From Candidatus Thiodiazotropha sp. 'RUGA' (lineage in GTDB: Bacteria > Pseudomonadota > Gammaproteobacteria > Chromatiales > Chromatiaceae): a stretch of DNA of 64,000 bases. The position numbers and the translations under genes were made by a program. A model generated the notes under the pieces. It ran no database searches. It was not told the DNA's origin and saw nothing but the letters and a program-made list of their open reading frames with translations. This document shows, one piece after another, positions 47,222-55,642 of the stretch. Each line of letters opens with the position of its first letter. Position 1 is the first letter of the stretch. Where the stretch lies: positions 62,001 through 126,000 of the forward strand of contig JAEPDS010000008.1 in NCBI GenBank assembly GCA_016842065.1, in the 5' to 3' direction.

Positions 47222-48199
47222 ATGGAAGCGACACTTCAAAGTATATTTCGTTCGGAGTTTGAAAGCTATAGAAAGATGCATGGACTAAGCCTAGATCAAA
47301 TCAAAGCAGCGCAAGCCATTATGGCGTGTCGGAGTGATGAACTTGGATACGAGGAATGGTTATGTCGTGATGATGATTATGTGTTACGACAACCGCACTC
47401 ATGTCGTCATCGTAGCTGTCCCTGTTGTAATGGATCACATAGCCAGGAGTGGTTGGATAAGATCAAAGCCAAACTACTACCTTGCGACCACTACCATGTT
47501 GTCTTCACCTTGCCTCATGAGCTCAATCCGATCTGGCACTATAACCGACGATGGTGTACCGATAAAATGTTTCAAGCAACAGCTGAAACACTGAAAGAGC
47601 TGTTAAAAGATGAGCGATATCTTGGTGGAGAAGTCGGTTTCATATCCACGCTTCATACTTGGGGAAGAACTCAAACATTTCATCCCCACATCCATGTGTT
47701 AGTGTCAGGTGTTGGGAAGCAAGATGATGAAGTGCGCCGTGTGGAAAATAACTTTTTGTTACCTGTCGGTGTACTAAAAGCAAAGTTTCGTGGTAAATGG
47801 ATGAGTTTGTTAAACCAGGCGTATAGCGATGGCAAGCTAAAACTACCAAACGATTGGTCAGAGTTAGATTGGCGCCGAACTTTGCGTCAAGTTTCACGAA
47901 AAAAGTGGAACATTCGAATACAAGGGGCGTATAAACATGGGGAAGGTGTTGCGATCTACCTTTCGCGATATGTCAGGGGCGGGTCGATAAAGAATCAACA
48001 GATTTTGAGCGCGGATGATCAAAAGATTAGGTTTCGATACAAGGATCATCATGATAATAAAAATAAGAGTATGACTTTGCCGACGACACATTTTTTAACA
48101 CGTGTTTTGTGGCATGTGGCAGTAGGAGGTCAACATCAGGTAAGGCATTATGGATTGTATGCTAGTGGTGGGAGAGAAGAACAAGGACACCCACTCTAA
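47222..48199 (+). CDS. IS91-family transposase, C-terminally truncated
   Basis: A 325-residue HUH-type rolling-circle transposase. It has the N-terminal zinc-binding region (CRHRSCPCCNGSHSQEW), the HUH motif FHPHIHVLVSG (about residues 157-167) and a catalytic-Tyr region GVAIYLSRYVRGG. Full IS91 proteins continue past the RHYGLYA segment by tens of residues. Here only a dozen follow, and the last codons (GHPL-stop) are formed by GGACACCCACTCTAA, the left end of the adjacent Y1 element. It is probably inactive. Confidence 0.82.
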   Translation: MEATLQSIFRSEFESYRKMHGLSLDQIKAAQAIMACRSDELGYEEWLCRDDDYVLRQPHSCRHRSCPCCNGSHSQEWLDKIKAKLLPCDHYHVVFTLPHELNPIWHYNRRWCTDKMFQATAETLKELLKDERYLGGEVGFISTLHTWGRTQTFHPHIHVLVSGVGKQDDEVRRVENNFLLPVGVLKAKFRGKWMSLLNQAYSDGKLKLPNDWSELDWRRTLRQVSRKKWNIRIQGAYKHGEGVAIYLSRYVRGGSIKNQQILSADDQKIRFRYKDHHDNKNKSMTLPTTHFLTRVLWHVAVGGQHQVRHYGLYASGGREEQGHPL

Positions 48200-49485
48200 G
48201 AATGTCGAAAAGTTATCAAATTGAAAAAAACTAGAAGTAACACAACAGTTCTCTTATAAGCTGTTTATTTGAAGTCTAAGTAGTAGAAAGTGAAGCAATC
48301 TTGTGGTCTTCTAGCGAAATTACTATTCGGTAGACACAGACGATTCTCAGCAAAAGCTGATTGCAGTGTAATTGATAGAATCTTGGTGCTTGAGGCTAGA
48401 TCAGCAATTGTTGGCAAACTGCCAGATTCGGGGTTCTGCGATAGCCTAAGCGCTGACAAGCTGTTTTTAAGTTGTGGGCAGTTCCTACCATCCCTTTGAA
48501 TTTGCTCTCGAAATTATGGGTCATATAGAGCCAATGCTTGGGATCAATCTGTAACCGTTCAAGCATAGGGGGAAGATCGCTACGGATAGAGCCTCGCTTG
48601 TTCTCTAAAATAGCTCTACCACTCCAGTCAACGAGTTGAATATAGTCAGTAAGCCGAAAGGGCAATCCCTTAGGCATGTCGGCACGAGGGTTCCCGACAA
48701 ACGGAAGAAGATGTGGTGGTTGTTCAGATTGCGGGTTGGGTATACCAGGTGTTTGTTTTATCTTAGATATTCGCTCTTCAACTGAAGTGAACTCGGCGGT
48801 TTCAGGTGTTTGTGCCATTCCAGCTCTGATTGGATTAAGGTCTACATAGGCGAGGCAGGCTGCCAGGGCCTTCTCATCCAATAAGGCTTGTGACTTGTAT
48901 CGTCCTTCCCAGAATCTCCCGGTACAACCTTCTTCCTGATTAGCCCGTCTTGCAATCGGTTCGTTGAGACAACGCATAAACCAACTGATATCCATCAGTC
49001 GTATACGCCAAAGAGTGATCTTATCATCAAGGGCTTTCTGCTCAGCTTGAGATAGGGTATCTCCGTCTATGAAGCGTTGAGAGAGAAATGTACCGCGAAA
49101 CAGTCGGTGCCAACGTGTGATGACCTCTAGTGAAGTCCACTTGTCTGCAGTTTGTTTGTCGATATACAGCACAAGATGGAAGTGATTGGACATGATGGCA
49201 TATCCACAAAGATCGATAGCGAAAATATCGGACAGTTCATATAGCTTGTCCTGAATCCATTTACGGCGATATTCATAATTTCTATCAGAAAAGGTATCAC
49301 GGCCACAGAGAAAAGCTCTTCTTACACAACGTGAGACGCAATGGTAATAGGGGGTGGCGTCAAGAGAGATGAGCCTTTTCCTAGGCGTGGGCATGATATC
49401 GCTCCTTGATATCAGAATGAGAATGCGGCTTACGAATTCAGATTGCCAGATTACCCGTTTTGTTGCAATATTTTAGTGGGTGTCC
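48185..49485 (-). mobile_element. Y1 (RAYT-like) transposase element with inverted ends
   Basis: The left end GGACACCCACT (48185-48195) and right end AGTGGGTGTCC (49475-49485) are perfect 11-bp inverted copies enclosing the Y1 transposase gene and about 200 bases of 3' non-coding DNA. The left end lies within the IS91 transposase frame. The 1301-base extent is defined only by these ends. Confidence 0.55.
48396..49394 (-). CDS. Y1-type transposase, REP-associated (TnpA_REP/RAYT-like)
   Basis: A 332-residue single-strand transposase of the IS200-like superfamily. YYHCVSRCVRRAFLCG near the N terminus and the HUH motif AIMSNHFHLVL (about residues 66-76) are clear. GRFWEGRYKSQALLDEKAL and YVDLNPIRAGMA are the long-form conserved blocks. 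This long type usually occurs as a single-copy domesticated or low-copy gene. Here two decayed copies of its 5' region are nearby, so it has been mobile in this genome. Confidence 0.87.
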   Translation of the reverse strand: MPTPRKRLISLDATPYYHCVSRCVRRAFLCGRDTFSDRNYEYRRKWIQDKLYELSDIFAIDLCGYAIMSNHFHLVLYIDKQTADKWTSLEVITRWHRLFRGTFLSQRFIDGDTLSQAEQKALDDKITLWRIRLMDISWFMRCLNEPIARRANQEEGCTGRFWEGRYKSQALLDEKALAACLAYVDLNPIRAGMAQTPETAEFTSVEERISKIKQTPGIPNPQSEQPPHLLPFVGNPRADMPKGLPFRLTDYIQLVDWSGRAILENKRGSIRSDLPPMLERLQIDPKHWLYMTHNFESKFKGMVGTAHNLKTACQRLGYRRTPNLAVCQQLLI

Positions 49486-49499
49486 AGACAGTACACAGA

Positions 49500-49661
49500 C
49501 AGTACACAGCGTGATACACAATGGTAATAGGGGGTGGCATCAAGAGAGATGAGTGCTTTCCTTGGCTTGGGCATGATATCGGTCCTTGATATCGGAATGG
49601 GAATGTATTTCATAGGTAGATTGCCAGAATGCACGTTTTGTTGCAATATTGGTTTGGACAT
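49500..49661 (-). pseudogene. Truncated 5' end of a second Y1 transposase copy
   Basis: The minus strand encodes MPKPRKALISLDATPYYHC followed by VSRCV, nearly identical to the first 24 residues of the intact transposase (MPTPRKRLIS...), then breaks off at the short direct repeat ACAGACAGTACACAG at the edge of the intact element. The non-coding leader upstream (49575-49650) is also conserved between the two copies. Confidence 0.78.
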
Positions 49662-49763
49662 GTAAATGGTTGTGTTATCTGGAAATATTCGAATGGATCT
49701 CCATACAGGCTGCTGTCGGTCGGTCGATACAGTAGTTTCTACATCCTAGTTGTGGGAATAAGG

Positions 49764-50810
49764 TTGAGCAGTAATAGAATCCATAGTATTGACGCATTTC
49801 GAGTTCTTGCCATACTCGCAGTGATTGCTATTCACACTACTCCTTTTGGCGAAGTAGAGAACAATCAAACATACACGGTTCTATATGTAGCCATTAATCA
49901 ACTTGCTCGGTTTGCAGTTCCTTTTTTCTTTGTTATTTCCGGATATTTCTTCGCAAGGAAAATTAATGGCGGCAGCGCTCTCCTGCCGTCAGCGATTTAC
50001 TCTCTGAAGAGATTAGCAATAATATGGCTGTTCTTTTCAATAATTTATGTTTTCCCATACGATCTGATCAAAGCATTTGAGTATGGGCTGCTAGGGCCTG
50101 TCAAGGTTTTCTATTGGAATTTGGTGACAATAGAACATGATCCAGTTAAGTTCTTTTTCCAAGGGTCAAAGGTTCATCTTTGGTTCCTGGTTAGCCTGGC
50201 TCTATCTATCATAATTACTTCACTGTTTCTCAGATACTTCCAACCAAACCCTCTTCCATCACTGATCACTTTTTCGGTAGTAATATATGTTTTCGGATTG
50301 CTTGCCAAGTCATATGCTGATACTCCTTATGGAGTAGACATCGACTTCAATACACGTAATGGGCCATTTTTCAGTACGGTGTTTTTTGTTATGGGGTATG
50401 TTCTATCGTACCTTAAGTTAAATCCAAGTTATCTCTTCTACGGTCTTCTTGTTACGATTGTAGGTTACGCCATACAAGCAGGCGAGATTTATTACTTATA
50501 CCACTCTTATTCAATTGATCCCACGAGTCACGACTATGTGGTGGGAACACTTCTCGTTGGTTTAGGTGTCTCGTTGATGGCTCTATCCAACCATCCGTTT
50601 CTGAATATCCGAAGCATCTCAGGAATTGGCCGGTATACTCTCGGCATCTATGGAATCCATTTCATATTTGTCGATATGCTGCGTCACTTTGACCAGAAAG
50701 TATCTAATCCTTCATGGGAACTGATTTACGTCCTTATTGTTTTTTTGTTATCAGTTATTGTTACGGTCGTGCTCTCCAGAAATAAAAAGCTGAAAAAGGT
50801 CTTCGTTTGA
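49764..50810 (+). CDS. Membrane acyltransferase, family 3 (OafA/OatA-like)
   Basis: About 348 residues with roughly ten membrane segments. The N terminus RIHSIDAFRVLAILAVIAIH carries the Arg and the catalytic His typical of acyltransferase family 3, followed by RFAVPFFFVISGYFFARK. Such proteins add acetyl or other acyl groups to surface sugars. The frame is open from ATG 49629, but that part overlaps the transposase remnant. TTG 49764 (or GTG 49752) gives the normal start. AT-rich codon use and its place between transposon remnants suggest recent acquisition. Confidence 0.83.
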   Translation: MSSNRIHSIDAFRVLAILAVIAIHTTPFGEVENNQTYTVLYVAINQLARFAVPFFFVISGYFFARKINGGSALLPSAIYSLKRLAIIWLFFSIIYVFPYDLIKAFEYGLLGPVKVFYWNLVTIEHDPVKFFFQGSKVHLWFLVSLALSIIITSLFLRYFQPNPLPSLITFSVVIYVFGLLAKSYADTPYGVDIDFNTRNGPFFSTVFFVMGYVLSYLKLNPSYLFYGLLVTIVGYAIQAGEIYYLYHSYSIDPTSHDYVVGTLLVGLGVSLMALSNHPFLNIRSISGIGRYTLGIYGIHFIFVDMLRHFDQKVSNPSWELIYVLIVFLLSVIVTVVLSRNKKLKKVFV

Positions 50811-50949
50811 GACGTTATGTCAGTCAGATTGAACCTGACCAGTAAATAATATACCCGAGTTAAAACATAAAAGACTAACGCATCTTAACTTTACTACTCT
50901 ATTCAGAACGAATAAAACACCCACCCTAATAATGGTGTAAACGAATTGA

Positions 50950-51624
50950 TTAAGGCATTCTATTTGCCGCATTCAGATAATCACTGATTGCGGCAGCTTT
51001 GCCCGCTTCGCTAACTGGTATCAGTATTTCGTTTCTTCTCATAAACCAAGGTGTGAAAGGTGCATTATACCTGGCCCAGACAGGCTCGCCGGTGATGGTC
51101 AGCCCTGTATCTTGAATCCACTGCTCCAGTTCTGCTTTGTGTTCAAGGTAACTGCTCTCGCTCCAGAAACCCGAGTAGCGTATTGCAGCCATCCGTCGTG
51201 GCGGGACTTCACGCAGCGTGACCTTTGAATCTATCGGTACAGGAAGTGTTTCCATCGTAAATTCACTGGGCATCATAAAACTGACAACCCAACCTTCACT
51301 CTCTGGCTGCTGTCCAACCGGCGCGGTCATTTTGATCTTTTCACCCGCCGGCTGCTGGGAGACCGGTGCCGTCATAGTAACCTCTTTACGTGACTGGTTA
51401 TTGCCGGATATGTAATCGAAAAGACGCCCAAAAGCGGTCGATCCTGCATCCTCCATAGCGCCGGTAACAAAGGTTTCGGCAAGAATGTGTGGCGCATAGT
51501 CACGAATCTCAAAATCACTCTCTTTCTGGATCACATCATACTGAGCTTCTTCAATCGCCATGACTTGCTGGGATCCAATTGCCGTGAGTAACACCGTTGC
51601 TGCAATTCGTATGAGATACTTCAT
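50950..51624 (-). CDS. SOUL-family haem-binding protein, exported
   Basis: A 224-residue protein with a signal peptide (MKYLIRIAATVLLTAIG...MA, cleavage before IEEAQYDV). The SOUL pattern follows: YDVIQKESDFEIRDYAPHILAE, the MTAPV segments that occur twice (VTMTAPVSQQ and IKMTAPVGQQ), and a C-terminal AWARYNAPFTPWFMRRNE-like ending. SOUL proteins bind haem or act in its handling; the bacterial periplasmic role is not settled. GGAG precedes two ATGs (51630 and 51624). A copy of the Y1-element leader lies upstream, so the gene may have been captured between element ends. Confidence 0.87.
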   Translation of the reverse strand: MKYLIRIAATVLLTAIGSQQVMAIEEAQYDVIQKESDFEIRDYAPHILAETFVTGAMEDAGSTAFGRLFDYISGNNQSRKEVTMTAPVSQQPAGEKIKMTAPVGQQPESEGWVVSFMMPSEFTMETLPVPIDSKVTLREVPPRRMAAIRYSGFWSESSYLEHKAELEQWIQDTGLTITGEPVWARYNAPFTPWFMRRNEILIPVSEAGKAAAISDYLNAANRMP

Positions 51625-51857
51625 ATCCATGTCTCCACTACTATACGAACAGGTTAGCCTGTCCAGAAATGATGTCTGAGATGTAGTTCTGACCAACTAA
51701 AACAAATTAGTTTGATTAGAGTGTGCACTTCATTGGTTTGGAGCACATGGAGACTTTAAAAGTCGATCGTTATGGTTGTTAAACGCTTGAATATAAACAC
51801 AGAAATTCAGTGTAAATTGGTTATGGTGGTTTAATACGAGTAAAGACATCCAGCCAA

Positions 51858-51971
51858 ATGATGGGAGGGAGTAGTATCAGGAGGGATACGCGCTTTCTTC
51901 GTCTTTTGCTCGATTTCGCTTCTCGATATGAGAATGGGAGTGCTGTTTGCATTAATATCGAGTGAGTGTCC
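51858..51971 (-). pseudogene. Decayed 5' end and right terminus of a third Y1 element copy
   Basis: Bases 51858-51945 align with the start region of the intact element (shared GAGAATGGGA and TATCAGGAGGGAT-like stretches), with the coding frame degraded. AGTGAGTGTCC at 51961-51971 matches the intact right end AGTGGGTGTCC with one change. The rest of the 51625-52093 gap holds nothing I can name. Confidence 0.55.
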
Positions 51972-52093
51972 ATGCTGTATCCATCACTATCCATTATCAC
52001 TTATCCAGAAACAATAATCTGAATAGATAAGCTTCATGGTTAAAACACCCGTTTTCAGATTACAGTCTATTTTTAACATTTCATAAGCCCTTC

Positions 52094-53032
52094 ATGACCG
52101 AAATCTCCGAACTGATTCTACACGCTGGCCGTGCAGGTGTTGAGCTGGCTTTCTTCGTGTTATTGCCTGTGATGATCGTCATGCTCACGTTTATGCGGCT
52201 GCTTGAGGCGAGGGGCGTTCTTGACTGGATCGTGAGCAGGGTCTCTCCGTTGTTATTGCCTTTCGGAATTCCCGGCCTGGGTGTATTTGCACTGATCCAG
52301 ATTCTATTTGTCAGTTTTGCAGCACCTCTGGCAACCCTGACAATGATGAACAAAAGCGGTATTTCCCGTCGGCACATTGCGGCAACCTTAGCGCTTGTCC
52401 TGGCAGCGGCCCAAGCCAATGTGACTTTTCCGATGTCAGCAGTTGGCTTGAATGGATTTCTTACCCTGCTGATTTCAGCCCTCTCTGCCATTCTGGCTGC
52501 CACACTGACCTATCACTGGTTCGCACGCAAATTACCTGAAGACGACCAACTGCCAGAACCGGTACCCGAACATCCCGTAGCAGAGGATACGAAAGGTGTA
52601 TTGGCGGTGATCAACTCTGCGGGTAAAGAGGCCTTCAATATCTCCGTAACAGCGATTCCGATGCTGGTACTGGCGCTGCTGCTGGTCAATATCCTGCGCT
52701 CCTCTGGAACCATTGGGTTCATAGAGGGCTGGTTGGTGCCGGTATTCAACCTGTTTGATTTGCCGTCGTCTATGTTGCTACCGATCATCACCAAATATAT
52801 TGCCGGTGGTACGGCGATGATGGGTGTTACGGTCGACTACATAAACCAGGGATTGTTAACCAAAGCCGAGCTCAACCAGATCGCCGGTTTTCTGATTCAT
52901 CCTCTGGATCTGGCCGGAATCGCGATCTACCTGTCAGCGGGTAGGCGGGTGGCCTCTGTCTTGAAGCCAGCATTGTATGGTGCTGTGCTGGCGATCCTGT
53001 TTCGAAGTGCAGCCCATTTTTTGGTTTTCTAA
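52094..53032 (+). CDS. Gate-domain (nucleoside recognition) inner-membrane protein
   Basis: A 312-residue polytopic protein with two Gate-type repeats. The first carries LLPFGIPGLGVFALIQILFVSFAAPLATL and the second ITKYIAGGTAMMGVTVDYINQG, separated by an acidic loop (EDDQLPEPVPEHPVAEDTKG). The family includes spore maturation proteins and nucleoside transporters, but most single-gene members have no assigned substrate. It has no obvious operon partner. Confidence 0.8.
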   Translation: MTEISELILHAGRAGVELAFFVLLPVMIVMLTFMRLLEARGVLDWIVSRVSPLLLPFGIPGLGVFALIQILFVSFAAPLATLTMMNKSGISRRHIAATLALVLAAAQANVTFPMSAVGLNGFLTLLISALSAILAATLTYHWFARKLPEDDQLPEPVPEHPVAEDTKGVLAVINSAGKEAFNISVTAIPMLVLALLLVNILRSSGTIGFIEGWLVPVFNLFDLPSSMLLPIITKYIAGGTAMMGVTVDYINQGLLTKAELNQIAGFLIHPLDLAGIAIYLSAGRRVASVLKPALYGAVLAILFRSAAHFLVF

Positions 53033-53134
53033 GAAACAGGAAAACCAAACCTGTCTCCGGTTAATGAGAAGCGTTACGAACAACTTCAGAAACTCCTTTA
53101 AATCCCCCTACATAAAGTATAAGAATTCAATGAT

Positions 53135-53163
53135 TTGCTGTGTTAATTAAGCATGGTTATATT
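53135..53163 (+). promoter_or_regulatory. Predicted promoter upstream of the TolC-family gene
   Basis: TTGCTG at 53135-53140, 17-base spacer, TATATT at 53158-53163, about 115 bases before the ATG. Consensus match only; it may drive the TolC and downstream binding-protein genes together. Confidence 0.4.
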
Positions 53164-53277
53164 ATACTGGTAGATGCAAGGGAGCCTATGGAATCAGGGT
53201 GTTGCAGCATTTTTAACCTGTAGATGCTACCTGCGTTAAGAGTTCATGGTGGAACCTGACGCCAAGCAGAGGCCATC

Positions 53278-54717
53278 ATGACTATCGAGCCGTTAATGAA
53301 GCACTCGTTTGGTCCCCATGAACGGCTGAAAAAAAGACTCACATCCCGTGTGGCAAGTCTGTTCAGCGCCGTTTTTCTGGTTGTTTATCCCACGCTCGCG
53401 ACCGCGGAATCTTCCGTCAAAGCCTATGATCTGGATCAGGCGATCGCTGTGGCCTTGGAAAACAATCGCCTGAGGACCATTTCCCAACAATCCATGCAGA
53501 TCGCCGAGGAGCAGTACCAACAGGCCAAGTCGGCCTACTGGCCGAGCCTCAGTCTGAATGCCAGCTTCCAAAGACGGGACGAAAACGCCACTTTTGAGTA
53601 CCCTGCGCAGCGTTTCGATCTGATGCCGGGTATGCTGCCACCGGTGGATGTACCAGCCCAGGAGCTCGATATCCTGGGCCGGGACACCACCCTCTATTCT
53701 CTGGATATGAACTACCCCCTCTATACCGGGGGCAAGCGCTCCAGTCTGATCGAACAGGCCAGGCTCGGGGTGGACATCGCCGCACAGGAGGTAAGACGCA
53801 CCGACCTGCAGGTGGTGCAGGATGTGAAGCGCTACTTCTATGCCGCTCACTATACCCAGCAGCTGGAGGATCTCGCCGAGGAGATCTCCATCGCCTTCGA
53901 GGCCTTACGGGACATCACCCAGGCGTTCTACGATGGCGGCTCGAATTCCGTCAACAAGCTGGATCTGCTGCAGAGCAAGCTGGCCTACACCCTCGCTTCA
54001 GCGACCCGGGCTGAACTGGCTGCCAAACATGCCTCGGCCCTGGCGGCCCTGGCGTTTGCCATGGGCCTGGACTGGCGTGAGGAGATTCGTCTTGAGAATC
54101 CCGATTATGCGGTGATCCTTCCGGAGGATGCCCTGGAGAACCTGGTGGAGCAGGCGCTGGATTTCAATCCCCAGGCCCAGCAGTTGAAGCTGGCGGTCGA
54201 TGTGTATGAGGCGAAGATTGAGGAGGCAACCAGCGATCACTACCCCATGGTGGGACTGATGGCATCGGTTGGTGGATTTGACAACGATCTGGATGGTGGT
54301 CTCGACACGGATGCCAATCGGAACTCCTGGACCCTGGGTATCGGGGTCAAACTGAAGCTGTTTGAAGGCGGCCGGACACAACACCGGGTCTCCGCAGCCA
54401 GAGTAGGGCGTGACCAGAAGGAGCAGCAGCGATTGTTGCTGAATGAGAGTCTGGCTACCCAGATCAAGCATCTGTTCCTGCAGACTAACGCGGCAAAACA
54501 GCAGATCGAGATCACCCAGAGTGCCGTCGAGACAGCACGGGAGAATCGGGATCTGAGCAGCCGGGCCTACCAGACCGGTGCAGTAAAGACCGAAAAAGTG
54601 ATCGAAGCCAATCTGATGGACGCCCTGGTGCGAGCCAACCACTATCGCGCCAAACATGACCAGGCGCTGCACCTGGCTGAGATCACCTACCTGCTGGGCA
54701 GGGAGGCTACTGAGTAA
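53278..54717 (+). CDS. TolC-family outer-membrane efflux protein
   Basis: A 479-residue outer-membrane factor. A signal peptide ends near ATAES (residues about 20-46). Two repeats of long helices follow, with family landmarks YPLYTGGKRSSLIEQA (first repeat), VKLKLFEGGRTQHRVSAAR (second repeat) and YQTGAVKTEKVIEANLM near the end. No membrane-fusion or inner-membrane pump genes lie beside it; instead it is followed 22 bases later by a PhnD-like binding protein gene. A LapE-like role in adhesin export is one possibility, since the neighbouring gene encodes a cyclic-di-GMP enzyme. Confidence 0.88.
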   Translation: MTIEPLMKHSFGPHERLKKRLTSRVASLFSAVFLVVYPTLATAESSVKAYDLDQAIAVALENNRLRTISQQSMQIAEEQYQQAKSAYWPSLSLNASFQRRDENATFEYPAQRFDLMPGMLPPVDVPAQELDILGRDTTLYSLDMNYPLYTGGKRSSLIEQARLGVDIAAQEVRRTDLQVVQDVKRYFYAAHYTQQLEDLAEEISIAFEALRDITQAFYDGGSNSVNKLDLLQSKLAYTLASATRAELAAKHASALAALAFAMGLDWREEIRLENPDYAVILPEDALENLVEQALDFNPQAQQLKLAVDVYEAKIEEATSDHYPMVGLMASVGGFDNDLDGGLDTDANRNSWTLGIGVKLKLFEGGRTQHRVSAARVGRDQKEQQRLLLNESLATQIKHLFLQTNAAKQQIEITQSAVETARENRDLSSRAYQTGAVKTEKVIEANLMDALVRANHYRAKHDQALHLAEITYLLGREATE

Positions 54718-54739
54718 ATGTGATGTTCCCAGGTTGATA

Positions 54740-55642
54740 ATGCGTTTACAAAAAGCATTGCTCTATACCCTGTTTATGGCCCTGCTGTTTGGTCAAGGGG
54801 TGACTGTGGTCCATGGCGATGAGCATGAGGTCACAATCATTGCGGGTACCAGTGAAGAGTCTCTCCTTGATTCAACTGTCACTGAAGCAAAAATCAGTTT
54901 CTCTCTGCTTTTCAATGAAGCAATAGAAAAAACCAATGAGCGTTTCATATTAGAGGTATATGAGACAAACGAGCAGTTGCAGAGTCAACTGTTGGCTGGC
55001 GAACTTGATGCTGTATTCACTAACACAATTCACTACCTTGAAGTCAAAGATCATCTGAATCCGAATGGAAGCTATATTGTTCAACATGGCCCCAGTGTAA
55101 AGCCCAAATACTACCTGTTGACTAAAAAAAGCAGTGGGATAGAGCGAGTAGATCAGCTGTCCGGAAAAAGAATCGCAATACCGCAAGGATACGCGGTTGG
55201 TGAGATGTTTCTTGATGTGCTATTGATGCGGCATGGATTGCCAAAATCCGATCGCTTTTTTTCAGAAGTTCGTATGACCAGTGACTCTAACTCCTCTGTA
55301 ATCAATCTGTTTTTTGAGTCGGTTGATGCTGCCTTGGTATTGGATTATGCCTATGATGTGGCAACAGAGCTCAATCTCCAGATGAAAAAACAGCTTGGTG
55401 TTATAGGGATTTCCAAGCCACTTGTGCATCAGGTTGTTTCAGTACGATCTGATTTTTCACAACAGAGAATCGATGGTCTTGAACCGTATGTTTTAAATAT
55501 GCATAACACTCCTAAGTTACATGAGACGATGAAAACCTTTCGCATCACAGCCATGAAAAAAGTAGAGGAGAACACTCTGGCTGAAGTGCAACAGCTCATC
55601 AGTGAATACCGCAGATTAAGTAGTAAATCGGAATCACCATGA
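54740..55642 (+). CDS. PhnD-like periplasmic binding protein 1
   Basis: A 300-residue exported protein (signal MRLQKALLYTLFMALLFGQG, cleavage near VHGDEH). It has the PhnD/phosphonate-binding fold pattern: VTIIAGTSEESL at the start, GELDAVFTNTIHYLEV, IAIPQGYAVGEMFLDVLLMRHG and VDAALVLDYAYDVATELN. ATG 54740 is chosen after AGG at 54731-54733; upstream open sequence overlaps the TolC gene. Its stop overlaps the start of the GGDEF-EAL gene by ATGA, so the two are translationally coupled. No ABC permease or ATPase gene is present, arguing for a sensory role. Confidence 0.85.
   Translation: MRLQKALLYTLFMALLFGQGVTVVHGDEHEVTIIAGTSEESLLDSTVTEAKISFSLLFNEAIEKTNERFILEVYETNEQLQSQLLAGELDAVFTNTIHYLEVKDHLNPNGSYIVQHGPSVKPKYYLLTKKSSGIERVDQLSGKRIAIPQGYAVGEMFLDVLLMRHGLPKSDRFFSEVRMTSDSNSSVINLFFESVDAALVLDYAYDVATELNLQMKKQLGVIGISKPLVHQVVSVRSDFSQQRIDGLEPYVLNMHNTPKLHETMKTFRITAMKKVEENTLAEVQQLISEYRRLSSKSESP

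Noticed and set aside
47068..47262. 64-codon frame before the IS91-family transposase
   Set aside because: Overlaps the transposase start in another frame and lies in low-complexity AT-rich DNA.
49629..49763. Longer N terminus for the acyltransferase
   Set aside because: The extra 45 codons lie in the transposase-remnant leader and do not resemble the family's N terminus.
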